Notes: generated by a model not told the origin, from the letters alone. Shown: positions 34,958 to 46,203, counted from the stretch's first letter. The stretch: DNA of 64,000 nucleotides from Ascarosepion bandense (GCA_037127315.1 JBBBDQ010000350.1:6176001-6240000); one strand, 5' to 3'. Translations and numbers: made by a program.

Positions 34958-35155
34958 AGCCGATTGCCCTTTATCCAGGATTGAAACCCGACCGAATTGG
35001 CATCAGTCAATGATTCTACTTCTGAGCTATGGGTGCTCGGTAGAAGGAGGCAGACATTTTAGTGTGTATATTATCATTATACACGCCCAATAGCTGAGAG
35101 TGTTCTAATTCATTGCTGAATGAACAATGCGTAGATGCTAGAGTTGCTACTATTT
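34903..35155 (-). mobile_element. tRNA-promoter/hammerhead short element T, copy A
   Basis: In minus sense: a lead with AGAACACTCTCAGCTATTGG, then a tRNA-like part (CATAGCTCAGAAGTAGAATC as A box; GGTTTCAATCC at 34988-34978 as B box). A hammerhead-like fold follows at 34957-34903, then a TA array. Copies C, D and E share this order. No coding capacity. It resembles the small non-autonomous retrozymes known from animals and plants, but with a pol III-type promoter. Confidence 0.75.
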
Positions 35156-35269
35156 TTCAAAGTCTAATAGTGAAACCAATGTGGTTGAAACCTGAATAGC
35201 AAGGAAGGTTGGATTATTGTGTCATGCCAGAAAATTTTTATTGTCAGAATCCATCTTGTAGAATTACAA

Positions 35270-35790
35270 ACCTTCCATTTATCTGTGCATTGAATACTGT
35301 TGGCATATCTGGTCTGATGCTCCTGCTGCACATCTTTTGATTTTTGACAAAATCAAAAAAAGATTTGCAATGTAATCAATCCTGACTTGGCATCTTGACT
35401 TTCACTTTTTCACTGACATGACATGGTTTCCTTTTGTCTTTTCTATTAATATTTTCATGGCAACAGCTCTGACAAACTTTTTTTCTTTGTGCTTTGACTA
35501 CATGAATTTAAGCCTGCTACTGGATTGGTATCTAGGCCTCACTCTTTTACTGTTTAAATAGCTAAATGCAATCACCACTTCTGCTCCAAAAGTTTCTTTT
35601 CTCACACTTCCTATCTGGGGAACTCCTTTCCATTTGCATGCTCTCCTGATAACTACAATCTTCAAAATTTAAAATCCAACATCAGTTACCATCTTCTATC
35701 TTCTTGAATTCCGTTCATCTTTTATCCTTTTTCTCAATACCCCCTATTCTCAGTCTTCTCATTCATTTTCTCTCCCTGTAACCTCCTGTG
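35270..35790 (+). mobile_element. Jockey-like LINE, RT thumb and C-terminal fragment 2
   Basis: Plus frames give CIEYCWHIWSDAPAAHLLIF then DKIKKRFAM (35290-35370), the same region as the 136-bp array unit in diverged form. The downstream part has FPFVFSINIF, GTPFHLHALLI (about 35615-35655) and a truncated C-terminus. Stops present. Confidence 0.75.
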
Positions 35791-36179
35791 TACTAGTGAC
35801 ATTCTTGCTTTGGAAAATGATAAAAACATTTATATATATACAATCAACAAAAGATGCTAGAAAAATATTCATACCCAAAAGTGCCCAATTCTACCTGTCA
35901 TACTCTATCATTACAAGAATTAAATCAAAGCAGAAACAGAATCCTGCTGTCATATCTGGGCTGGATCTGTCCAATTCTCTCTTTCCAGCATTGAAGGAAG
36001 TTACATTCAGACAACTTCATCTCAAGAGCCATTGCTTTGTAAAACAGACTCCCAAGAGGATGCTTCCCCAATCACTACAATCTTACCCTCTTCATGTTTA
36101 AGGTTATCTTTCCTACATATCCATATAAACTGCAATTCTTACCTCCACCTCTTGCATACATCAACCTCAATCAGTAACC

Positions 36180-36571
36180 CTACCTTGAATGGCTCTTGGG
36201 CCTTGTATTGAGTGAACAATAGTGGTAAAAATGCCTTTTAATTGTTGCAAGATATGTGTTGGAGGTTCTCAGAGCAAACTTGTTAGTCAATACATCCCAT
36301 AAATGCTCAATGGGAGATTTGTGTGGATTGAATAATAAACGCAAAATAAAATAAAAGTACAAAAAATAAAATAAACACAAAAGAAGAATAATAATCTCCC
36401 AGGAGGCCTCTGACAGGAAGAACCATCCATGCATTCACAAGAAAAGTGGGGGTTTCCTGATGCCAAAAAGAAACAGAGAGAATCTGTCTTTTTTAGCAGG
36501 GACTCTTGACTGGATAAGATGTACCTTTTGCTTGGGCAAACATTTCCCCTCAAAAGATAGTTGTGATCCAC
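36180..36571 (-). pseudogene. Tc1-like transposase C-terminal remnant
   Basis: The minus frame contains SPIEHLWDVLTNKFALRTSN (36320-36260), resembling the NPIEHLWDVL stretch with the catalytic Glu of Tc1-like transposases. Upstream sequence is shifted and unclear. No terminal repeats found. Confidence 0.45.
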
Positions 36572-37021
36572 TGAATAAAGTCAAGTCCAAAAAATATTTC
36601 TAATGTCTCTGTCTCCTTCTTTCCTTCATACATTTTATTTCCACATATGCAAGCAACAAAAGTGATTCCACATGTATTGGGGTTTAAACAAAAGAACTGT
36701 AGCTAACACCAGGAATAACCACAATATCCATAGATTGATGGCCAAGACAACACAGCAAAATCTTCATCTTCTGAAAATCATTCCCATACAACTTTTGCAG
36801 GAGATATTGTCATGCTCATAATGCAACAGCTATCACAGGAAATTTATTCCATGAAGAAATACGAAATGTATTATTAGAAAATTAGATTTATTTCATCCAG
36901 TTTAAAATATAACAACACATTAAATCAATGTTTTAAAACCAGTGTGTGCCTGGACATATTAATACAACCTGAAAGAGAGCCAGGTGCAACCCAAGTTAAC
37001 AAAAGTAATTTATGGATTACT

Positions 37022-37740
37022 ATCAGTATAGCCCGGCATTGCTCAGGTGTAATGAAAGCTTTAAAACTAATCCATGGTCTTGGAGCTCAGACTCTTCAGA
37101 CGTTGGCACGAAAGACTAAAAAGCAATAGTTGTTTCCAGTTAAAACAAAACCGTATAATGAAAGAAAAATTAATGAATGTAAGTCAAATTTTGATTTCCT
37201 GGTATTGATATCAAATAAGTTTTTTTCATTGTAAACTGAATTCTGAAGGCTAAATAAGTCCTCTGAGTAAATGGTATCATGGCTGAGACTAAGAACTACA
37301 ATTATACCTACTTAGAGCCGAACCTGAAGCAAAAACTAAAATAAAATGGCTGAAAAAAAATATATACAGGTAGATAAACAGACACACACACAAACATCTT
37401 GCCTTTTATATATATATTTTATCGATTTTCTGCACTATTGTAAGAACTGCAAATTTGAAACTTCTGAATATCGTTTCTTATGTCTTTGTCTCTGAGTGTA
37501 TCAAATTTGATTAAAATCGGACCACTCCTTCTATAACCTGATTTTTTTCAATTATCGATTTTCGATATTTATCGGGGTACCTCGACACAAAATCTAGCTA
37601 AGAACACTTGCAGATGCTTATAGTACAACTGTGGAAATTTTCAAGAAAATTGGTTCAGCCGTTTTGGAGTCTATAGGTAACTGATGCACCCACACAGACA
37701 CACATATACACAAAGTTCCATTTATAAATAAATTTAGATT
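37022..37740 (+). repeat. Unclassified dispersed repeat R, copy 3
   Basis: Very close to copy 1: AGCCCGGCATTGCTCAGGTG, CTTGGAGCTCAGACTCTT, GAAACTTCTGAATATCG and AAGTTCCATTTATAAATAA. It includes the ATTATCGATTTTCGATATTT dyad also seen in copy 2. Confidence 0.87.
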
Positions 37741-38388
37741 TTTATATTTAAAAAATTTTTATTTTTAAAAAGCTAAAAACACCAAGTATATGGCTTCCAT
37801 GTCTAAGTCAAGTCTTTGTCATTTTATATTTAAACTCAATGCTAAATTCCCTCATCTTTAAGGAGGAGCAGATAATCCTTTCTCTTTTGCCTTCCTCAGG
37901 GAATTTAAATCACTCATTATCAGCCTATCTAAAAAAAAAAATAGCAGATTCTTCATAAATCCCTCTAAATGAAAAATGTACCACTAAACCTATTTGGATA
38001 TTTTAAATCAAACTTTCATGTTTTCAAATTTCATGACTAATTTTTATTATTATTATTATTAAAATTTAAAGTACATCCCAGAGTTTTAGTTGCATTAAAT
38101 GTACCACACAATTTTTTTTCACTTTTCAATTATTATTTATAATGGTCATAAATTCACTTCCTACACATACCTGATGATGATCCACATGAGTTGAAAGCTC
38201 AGTCATGGCAATTACATTTATTTTGAAAATTTCATACATCTGTAGCAGCCAGTTTTGTAAAAGATAATTTCCAGTTAAGAAAAAAAAGATACTTACACTT
38301 AATATATGCAAAATGTCTTTACTTTTCACTGAAACATGTTTGAATGAACAACTTTACACAAAAATATATTGAAATACTCAAGTGCAAA

Positions 38389-38530
38389 TTTATTAGCTTC
38401 AACCATGGTTTCCAAGTGGCTTTAGAATCTCCTGCAACTCTTCTGGGCAGTCTCTTTGTTTAAGTTGGTGAATGCTTCCATAATCCTTGCCTTTAGTTCA
38501 TCTTTGGTACAACAGAATTTCGTTGGTCTC
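38389..38530 (-). pseudogene. Mariner/Tc1-type transposase C-terminal fragment
   Basis: Minus frame: CCTKDELKARIMEAFTNLN then KETAQKSCRRF-SHLETMVEA, typical of the last 50 residues of Tc1/mariner transposases. No catalytic core or terminal repeats nearby. Confidence 0.6.
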
Positions 38531-38667
38531 TTGCTCAACTGGACCCCCTCACACAATAATCATGGGGTTGCAATTGAAATGACATTCGATTGAATTTCTC
38601 AACACCTTTAAAACATGGATTTTATATCCTCTCTATTATAATAATGACTGCTGTGTATTTGTGTGTA

Positions 38668-38732
38668 TATAAATATGCTATAATATCACTACAAAAGTAG
38701 CTATTTTGTAGTGATATTATAACATATTTATA
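38668..38732. repeat. 29-bp-arm hairpin
   Basis: 38668-38696 (TATAAATATGCTATAATATC...) pairs with 38704-38732 with one mismatch. The loop is GTAGCTA. Confidence 0.93.
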
Positions 38733-38840
38733 TTATAAATTCTAAATTAATATTATCTGCTCTACTTTGTATTGACCACTTTTTTAAGAATAGTGTTTTT
38801 GAATACGGAATGTTATTCCATCTATACCTACCCTATACTT

Positions 38841-38879
<39 letters not shown>
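38841..38879. repeat. (TG)n(TA)n microsatellite
   Basis: Ten bases of TG then about 29 of TA. Confidence 0.97.
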
Positions 38880-38883
<4 letters not shown>

Positions 38884-38980
38884 CCTGTCACACTCATGGA
38901 GAGAAAGACAATATTGAGGCAGCATCGGCTCAGTTCATTCTCTTTACTACCAGTTATGAATGCTCCTGCTGCATGAATTT

Positions 38981-39200
38981 TTCTTACAATAGTGCAGAAA
39001 ATTTTATATCGATACCAGGAAATCAAAATTTGACTTACATCCATTCATTTTTCTTTCAGTCTACAGTTTCGCTTTAACTGGAAACAACTATTGCTTTTTA
39101 GTCTTTCGTACCAACATCCAAAGAGTCTGAGCTCCAGGACCATGGATTAGTTTTAAAGCTCTCATTACACCCGAGCAACGCTGGGTTATACTGCTAGTTA
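38981..39200 (-). repeat. Unclassified dispersed repeat R, copy 4 (partial)
   Basis: Contains the complement of AAACTAATCCATGGTCCTGG and of the start motif (CCAGCGTTGCTCGGGTGTAA). An internal part is deleted between about 39006 and the CTATTGTAAGAA end. Confidence 0.8.
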
Positions 39201-39304
39201 ATACTAAAAGAAAAACTTTTCAGTATTCTACTAATTTTAACATACTCCATTTCTACCTAGTCTGTCAAACATTTTTACTTTACTCAGAAAGAGAAAGAGA
39301 GCTC

Positions 39305-39400
39305 TCTTGGTGGCTGGTGTGTGTATACACCACATATATATAACACACTAAAATTTCCTCCTCTCTCAGCCATTCGCCAATAGCTTAAGGAGACAAGACA
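39305..39400 (+). repeat. Fragment of short element T
   Basis: Has the lead region ACACACTAAAATTTCCTCCTC and CCAATAGCTTAAGG shared with copy C (44085-44140), but no ribozyme part. Confidence 0.45.
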
Positions 39401-39739
39401 AAGATAGGCAAGGTGCTGTGGTTAAGTTTTTTATATAATTTTTCATGTGATCTTGTAATTTTTTCTTTTCAGACTATAGAATATTTAAAAATTGTTTGAA
39501 TGTTTTATTTCTCCAAAAACTTTTGGCTATACTTTTAGCCATTATTATGAGTGAGACCCACCAAACCCTATCCTAACACGCTAATTGATAATATAGATGT
39601 AATGGTGTAATCCATATGTAGAAAAAAAAATAAGAATAATAGAAGAATTATTAATAAGAAAAAAAAAGCCAACACTCAACAATATCAATTATGAACACAA
39701 CCACAATATACTCATTGTGCAATACCTACTAACAAAAGT

Positions 39740-40465
39740 GATAGAAAAAAAGAAAGAGACTCTAAATGAATATGGGTAGACATAAAAACTAAATCTTAAT
39801 ACAGTGCACCAATTTCATTGCCCAGTACAAAACTGTTTCTTGTCCTATATCAGTTACTTATATCAGACATACCAACACCTCATTAAGATGTCTTACTTGT
39901 TACCAGTTAAATCAAACTGTTATTAAAAAACATTTATTAACCCATAATGTACAAGAACACCTAAGTAAAAATTCTAGTTAATAACACAAAAATTGTTTTT
40001 AAATCACATAATTGTCAACATCTTACTATTAGAGATGGTCCATTGATTAAACACAGTTCCCCAGCTATCTAATACTGTTCAGTAGCAGAGTTGTTGTGTT
40101 TTCTAAAAATAGAAGTAACCCTTAGATCAACCCAGCTGCACATGGCACATGAGTGCTGAAAATGGTCACACTTCCACAAGAATCTTCTCACAATAAAAAC
40201 TACTGTGTAGTATAACACATCGAAAATAAATATACCAAATACAACACCCCTGAGAATGGCTAAAGCACTGGCCAAAAGCTCTTGGAACAATAAAAACTAT
40301 GGACAATTTTTATATTCTTTAACTCCTAAACAACAGAAAAATGTTAGAATGCTGAATAAACTCAATAAAAGATTGATTAAATCATCCTTGTCAGCCATAT
40401 TCAATGCAAAATACTTCAAAGAAAGGTTGCCGCCCATATATATATTTATATATATAAATATATAA
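39740..40465 (+). mobile_element. Penelope-like element, YVDD type, 3' end, copy 6
   Basis: Frames give VHQFHCPVQNCFLSYI (about 39800-39845) and RCLTCYQLNQTVIKKHLLTH (39875-39935), matching 7945-8100. The terminal module is AKALAKSSWNNKNYGQFLYS at 40256-40315 and onwards to GGTTGCCGCCC at 40425-40435, then a TA run. A minus-sense piece of the same tail lies at about 39400-39560. Confidence 0.7.
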
Positions 40466-40605
40466 AGGATTTTCAATTATTACTATGGATAATACATATT
40501 TCACCACTTTGATGTTATGATTACGGCTCATCAGACGAACCGTGATAATAACATCAAAGCGCTGAAATATGTATTATCCATAGTAATAATCGAAAATCCT
40601 TTATA
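40461..40605. repeat. 65-bp-arm hairpin with CTCATCAG loop
   Basis: 40461-40525 (TATAAAGGATTTTCAATTAT...) pairs with 40540-40605 with about six mismatches. The loop CTCATCAGACGAAC contains the complement of CTGATGAG. It directly follows the TA-rich end of the PLE at 40465. Confidence 0.9.
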
Positions 40606-40707
40606 AATTATATTACTCTGTTAAATTAGATAAATGAATTTAACATTGAGTTCTCTTGAGTTCATCTCTTTTGGAATTTACCTGTATTACATACCAAGTG
40701 TACTATG

Positions 40708-40708
<1 letters not shown>

Positions 40709-40755
<47 letters not shown>
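40709..40755. repeat. (TA)n microsatellite
   Basis: Pure TA run of about 47 bases just 5' of the PLE coding remains. Confidence 0.97.
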
Positions 40756-40759
<4 letters not shown>

Positions 40760-40774
40760 CGAAACCATAAACAA

Positions 40775-43700
40775 AATAACTTTCCACAAACACAAAAATA
40801 AATTCTAGAAACACTTAGACACAATAGTCAGCAACAGACACAAATCTGATAAGATATTTGTTAAATCAGACAAAACATCGAACTTCTATAAGATGGACCC
40901 AAATGAATACAAGGATCTTATTTAAAAAAAACCTAACCAAAAAATACAGAAAAATACACAAAGAACACAAAAACCACATAGACAGAATAAACCAGGAAGA
41001 TAAACTAATTACAGACAAACTGAAAATAAGTGACCGAGTCCCCAAAATAGCAACAAAAGAAGCATATGTACTGTTGAAGGACCACAAACCTGATTTTTAC
41101 AGCAAATTACCTACAAGGATAATAAACCCCACAAAATCCAAAATAGGTAGGATAAGTAAAACAATATTGGAAAGAGTCAACCAACAAATAAAAAACAAAA
41201 TTAAACTAACGCAGTGGAAAGGTACGGTAGACGTAATGGAGTGGTTTGAAAAAATTGGTGGAAAGAATAAGGCCACTTTTTTTGCAATTTGACATTGTGG
41301 ACTTCTACCCATCAATTTTGGAGAACCTATTCAGCCTCGCCCTGGAGTTCGCGGAGTTCTACTTGGACATCACAGTGGATGAGATCAGAATTATCCAGAG
41401 CTGCAGGAAATCAGTTATAATCCACAACAACGAACAGTGGACTAAGAACTCAAAGGAGAACTTTGATTTATCCATGGGTGCACCTGGATTCTGCAGAAGC
41501 TTCAGATCTAATTGGATTATTCTTACTGTACAACTTAACTGCACATAAGGAAATAGAAATGAGCAGGATAGGACTGTATAGAGATGACGGACTGATGATA
41601 ATTGATAAATCTACTGGAGGTAAGGTTGATAAAACCAGAAAATGAATCCATAGAGTCTTTAAATCCTTTGGCCTTAACATAGTAATTAATCACAATATCA
41701 AGCAAGTAGACTTCCTAGACATAACATTAGACCTAGTATTGAACACTTTCCAACCTTACATGAAAAACAACGCTAACCCAATATATATAAACCCCAACTC
41801 TAATCACCCACCATCCATTATTAAGCACATCCCATCATCAGTTGAACGCCACATTAACACACACTCATCCAACAAAGAGATATTTTATAAGCACAAGGTA
41901 ATTTATAATAGAATCCTTAATGAAAGCGGGTATAAATCATCAAAAATCAGTTTTGTGGAGAAATTCAAAAGTCCAAAATGCAAAAATAGAAGCAGGAAAA
42001 TAATATGGTATAACCCTCCATTCCACCAATCAGTTAATTTCAAGCTGGGACATAAATTTCTTAAATTAATAGAGAAGCACTTTCCCAAAAATAACCCTCT
42101 AAGCAAAATCTTTAATAAAAATACCATAAAATTAAGCTAAAGCTGTTCAAATAATCTAGAAAAAAAATCAAAATGCATCACACTAAAATACACAGCAAAA
42201 ATAAATCCAACACTAATACAAGTCCGTCCCATGATAACAACCTCTGTAACTGTAGAAACCCCAACCAATGCCCCATGGCCAATAAATGTCTGACAAAATC
42301 TCTGATATATATGTGTTCGATTTCATCCTTAGAAAATCCTAAAGATGAAAAAATATATATTGGGAATACCATGAACGTATTTAAAAAGCGCTTTTACAAT
42401 CACCTCTCATCCTTCAATAACAAAGAAAAACAAAACATAACATCTCTCTCCAAACACTTTTGGAAATTAAAAGACGAAAATAAAACACCTAAGGTCAAAT
42501 GGAAAATTCTCAAAAAAACAAGAACAGCAAAATCTATAAAAGAACCATACTTTCTTTGCCTTCAAGAAAAAATAGAGATCCTTAAATATATAAATAGTAA
42601 CAAGCTCTCAAATCAGAGACACAAAACCACAGTAAACTGCAAGCACATTAGACCTAACCCTACAATCATGCTAAGAAATACTAAGAGTTTGATTATCTTT
42701 TCTCATTATAAAAGATAAAAAATGCTATAGAAAAAATCGATCCAATAAATCCTTAAAGCAAGGTCTATCACTAAAGCCTACACCAATAACCTTACTTAAC
42801 GCAATAACCTTACTTAAATACAAAAATATTCTGTACTAGAAAAATCAAAATTGAACAAATGGCTCCCAAACTCGAAAAAGAATCAAAATTCATATATTCA
42901 AAATCAAGATTAAATATACTACTTCAGAATAATTATATCATACACAAAAATAAACTGTAAGCACACGTAAGATCTAACCCTACAATCACACTAAAAAATA
43001 CTGGAAATTTGAATAGATATTTTTATTATAAAAGATAAAAAATGCTATAGAAAAAAATCGATGTAATAAATCCTTAAAGTAAGATCTAATGCCCGCAAAA
43101 ATATCTAAAGAAATAAATAGGATTCCAAATGATAATTTATAGAAAAAAGAATATAAAAAAAATTAAAAGAAAAACCCAACCCTCTAAACTTAAAATTAAG
43201 ATTAAACATACAACTTTATACAAAAAACTGATAAAACGCTAATTTGCATTTACTTCCTAAAAATACAAGTTTAGATTTCTTGAAATAACTTCGCCTAAAT
43301 GCAATAATACTCCAAACTTGAATATAAAATAAAAAAATATATTTTTTAAAAAATCCCTATAAAATAAAAAAATATTCCATACCGAAAAAATCAAAATTGG
43401 AAAGAAAAAACACCCCACCCCTACCACGTCTATCTAAGAAACCCCAAAGTGAAAACCTAGCCACAGGATCAAAGTAAATACATGAATTAAGTCCACTAAC
43501 AACAGACATCAATCAATTAAACGATAGCTAACCATAAAAATGACCACTCAACATGCCACCCTCTTAGAAATTCTAACCAAAAGATACACCCGACCGATAA
43601 AACGTACATTCCAACAGATAATACCATTAATCAACAATTTCACACTTACACACCAGATTCTTCAAAAGTCTAACGGTCAAAATGAGAGACACATTCACTT

Positions 43701-43842
43701 AATTACCAATAACCCCAAGCAACCCCCATGACAACAACAAACCAAATATAAACAGAGAATGATTCCAAACTCTTACTTCTCCCGATGAAGTGTTTGAGTC
43801 CAAACACTGAAACAGGCATATGATTGTAGAGAAGAGGACATA
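40775..43842 (+). mobile_element. Penelope-like element with GIY-YIG endonuclease, nearly full coding span, inactive
   Basis: Coding remains run 40840-42718 in several frames. Conserved N-terminal part: SDKTSNFYKMDPNEYKDLI. RT domain: KIATKEAYVLLKDHKPDF; motif A LQFDIVDFYPSI at 41285-41320; motif B near 41475 (DLSMGAP, then AEASDLIGLFLL one frame away); motif C GLYRDDGLMII near 41575-41605; FLDITLDL near 41710-41735. Then IIWYNPPFHQSVNF (about 42000-42040), Cys motif CNCRNPNQCPMANKC (42245-42290), and GIY-YIG remnant KIYIGNTMNVFKKRF (42350-42395). At least four frame breaks. The 3' region runs about 1.1 kb to a hammerhead-like fold at 43776-43834 and a TA run at 43880. Confidence 0.85.
43776..43834 (+). 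ncRNA. Hammerhead-type ribozyme candidate at the PLE end
   Basis: Core CCGATGA (43782-43788; one change, U4 to C). Stem II AGTGTTTG (43789-43796) pairs 8 of 8 with CAAACACT (43801-43808), loop AGTC. GAAA is at 43809-43812 and the cleavage site GTA at 43826-43828. Stem I CTTCTC (43776-43781) pairs 6 of 6 with GAGAAG (43829-43834). Stem III (43813-43826) includes CA/TG and CAT/ATG. Hammerheads in Penelope-like elements are an established phenomenon, so the position at the element end fits. Confidence 0.78.
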
Positions 43843-43901
43843 TATAGAAGAAATTATGTACATGTTCTAAAACATAATTTATAATAAATATATATATATA
43901 T

Positions 43902-43956
43902 GTCTAGCCACACTGATGAGCTGTTATACAGCAAAACAGGCTTGTATGTGAATGAC
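43902..43956 (+). ncRNA. Hammerhead-type ribozyme candidate, element T copy B
   Basis: Core CTGATGA (43913-43919). Stem II GCTGT (43920-43924) pairs with ACAGC (43928-43932). AAAA (43933-43936) is in place of GAAA. Stem III is CAGG/CTTG, and the UA cleavage site is at 43945-43946. Stem I is CACA/TGTG with GTC/GAC outside. It is preceded by a TA run; the tRNA-like part is missing in this copy. Confidence 0.65.
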
Positions 43957-44049
43957 AAATATATTATGCTCCCATTATGATTGAGCTCTCTAGAGAGGAA
44001 AATTTAAAAAAAAAACAGTTACCACTTCCACAATTTATGCATTACTCTT

Positions 44050-44262
44050 CAGCAATGAATTGAGTTCTTTCAGTATATACTCAGCATATATACAACACTA
44101 AAATTTCCCTTCTCTGATTCTATGCACCTATGGCTTAAGGGTTGACAACTCTGACTGACACCAAATCGGTTGAGTTTTGATCCCAGCCAGAAGCAAGTAG
44201 ATGTCTAGCATACTGATGAGCTGTGAAACAAGCTTGTATGTGGATGATGAATATATATATAT
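44050..44262 (+). mobile_element. tRNA-promoter/hammerhead short element T, copy C
   Basis: Lead (GCAATGAATTGAGTTCTTTC), tRNA-like part (CCTATGGCTTAAGG; GAGTTTTGATCCCAGCC), ribozyme region 44202-44248, then ATATATATAT. The ribozyme keeps the standard GAAA (44225-44228) and CAAG/CTTG stem III, but eight bases of stem II are deleted. Confidence 0.7.
44202..44248 (+). ncRNA. Hammerhead-type ribozyme remnant, element T copy C
   Basis: CTGATGA (44213-44219), GCTGT, then GAAAC (44225-44229), AAGCTTG and UA at 44237-44238, with CATA/TGTG closing. Stem II lost its 3' strand. This copy shows that the ancestral core had GAAA. Confidence 0.55.
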
Positions 44263-45042
44263 ATTTTTTTTTTCTATAGCAAGAACAATATTGGGGAAAT
44301 TATATAACAAAGTGAAAAAAGGTTACTTATGACACATTTTGTCATTCAGGACTTCATTGAACTACTTTTGCAATGTTAGTACAACTACATATGCACATGA
44401 ATAAGGGCTGCTGGTAATTTTAGAATTTTTTTATATCTCACCATATTTATTTAGAGTTTCTTTCTTTTTCTTTCCATCACCTTTATTAGTAGGTGTTGTA
44501 CATTGCAATAATAGAAAACCCGCCAGAAATGGTGAAACGTAGATTCCAGGCACAAATTTACTGTAGATGACCTTGTGATCAAGGCCCTCTCTAGACATTT
44601 ATGTTACAGTGAATTTTTTTCTCCTTTGATCAGAGTAGAATTTTCTATGTCAAAATTGTGGCCAGTCTCATTACAGTGGGCCACCAATGTATTTGATGAA
44701 TTCTTTTGGTTTTTTTTAATGTCCCTTTTGTGTTCATATAATCTTTTATGCGGGTTCTTTGAGGTTTCTCAGATGTATTCTTTGTGATAATTATTACAGG
44801 CAATTGAGCAAATTCCTTCTTCAAGTTTTAGATCATTGTGTTTAGTATTGACTAAGTCTTTTATTATTTTGAATGCAGTCGTAACAGATTTTATGTTGAG
44901 TTTTCCAATTGTAAATAAGTGCATGTGTAGTCATACAAACATAACAAATTTATTCCAATTAAGTACTGAAGGATAAAATGTGTCACAAGAAAACTTTTAC
45001 CATTTTGTCATACATTTATCCCTATATATATATATATATATA

Positions 45043-45268
45043 TATAGTCATATCACAGTTCATCAGTACAGTTAGACATCCGATTGCTTTTAGCCAGGAT
45101 TGAAACCCGACCGAATTGTCATCCATCAGTGATTCTACCGGGCACTCAGTAGAAGAAGGCATATCTTCAGCATGTGATATACCATGTAAACGTACGCCAG
45201 TAGCTAAGAGTGTTCTAATTCATTACTGAATAAACAGTGCGTAGATGCTAGACTAGCTACTGTTTTTT
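45043..45268 (-). mobile_element. tRNA-promoter/hammerhead short element T, copy D
   Basis: Minus sense: AGAACACTCTTAGCTACTGG lead, GGTTTCAATCC B-box-like (45104-45094), then GATGTCTAACTGTACTGATG at 45078-45059 with a truncated ribozyme, then the TA run 45022-45045. A tRNA-like segment is present but the A-box region is shortened. Confidence 0.7.
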
Positions 45269-45346
45269 GAAACATAAAAATTTCCATGTCACAATGTAAA
45301 TTAAATTAATTTCAAATAAAAAAATAAATTTTATATATATATATAA
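45269..45346 (+). repeat. 3' part of hammerhead repeat H2, copy 1
   Basis: GAAAC (45269-45273), TTTCCATGTC (45281-45290), ACAATGT and a TA run (45333-45344). It matches the 3' half of the ribozyme at 46260-46325 but is in the opposite orientation. The CTGATGA half is absent. Confidence 0.65.
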
Positions 45347-45349
45347 ATA

Positions 45350-45612
45350 ACGGTCATATCACGTTGGATACACCGGTTCCCGCTCGATCACCGAAGTTAA
45401 GCAACGTTGAGCCTGGTCAGTACTTAGGTGGGTGACCACTTGGGAATACCAGATGCTGTTAGCATTCATGGATGTCGGCTTGGAGGGGGAAATCGGTGAG
45501 CCGAGTTCCAATTCCAGTCGAGCACACTGCATTCACTTGCACACTAGTACCCTTGGGAAAGGTATTAATCCGCCCGTTCCCTCCAATTATGGGTTAAATA
45601 ATTGAGGTCTGC
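45350..45612 (+). mobile_element. 5S rRNA/tRNA-like composite SINE, copy 3
   Basis: Head resembles 5S rRNA: CGGTCATATCACGTTGGATA, GATCACCGAAGTTAAGCAAC (box A) and TACTTAGGTGGGTGACC (box C). The tRNA-like middle (CGGTGAGCCGAGTTCCAATT) and the GGGAAAGGTATTAATCC segment follow. The tail is truncated after TTATGGGTTAAATAA. Confidence 0.92.
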
Positions 45613-45784
45613 TGTTCATGCGATCTGTGGTAGATTTCTGCACCGATTGTTTGTTATCAGCAGTTCCAAAAAGTGTGGATGGTACTACACAATGCCTTCA
45701 CCACTATAAACAAATCTTTGTGTGGATGTCTTACTAAGGTTAGACCCTCATACATCGAAATCGATGGGAGAGTCCATAATATAT

Positions 45785-46203
45785 ATATACTGTTAAATAT
45801 AAGAGACAATGAATGTCAGTTATGTTTAATCATGAGCTGTTGTAAACATCGTATTTTGGCTTTAATTTCAGGTGAAAATAAAGACAAAAATTCTCCAACA
45901 TTTCGATAATTTTTTATTAAGTTGGTTCTAAACTTTCGGCTCACATGAGCTATCTTCAGAGAGGTTACAAAGACATTAACACAAAAACATTCACCATCAG
46001 CAACGATTTTATTTTGTGTTGACATAAAACTCTGCCAAGCAATGGCAACAGTTACCAAAAATAGAACCAACTTAATAAAAATTATCCAAATGTTGGAGAA
46101 TTTTTGTCTTTATTTTCAACTGAAATTAAAGCCAAAATACGATTTTTAGAACGGCTCATGATTAAACATAAGACATTCGTTGTCTCTTATATTTAACAGT
46201 ATA
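45785..46203. repeat. Inverted repeat, about 145-bp arms, 128-bp loop
   Basis: 45785-45930 (ATACTGTTAAATATAAGAGA... to AAGTTGGTTCTA) is complementary to 46059-46203 with scattered mismatches. The loop holds, on the minus strand, CTGAAGA (45959-45953), GCTC/GAGC and GAAA (45937-45934), a hammerhead-like core without a legal cleavage site. Confidence 0.85.

Noticed and set aside
34650..35093. 147-residue plus-strand open frame
   Set aside because: Read through a TA array and across element T in antisense; poly-(IY) runs show it is not a protein gene.
45350..45470. Functional 5S rRNA gene
   Set aside because: The 5S-like part is followed at once by a tRNA-like SINE body, is diverged, and repeats elsewhere with the same body. 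It is a SINE head.
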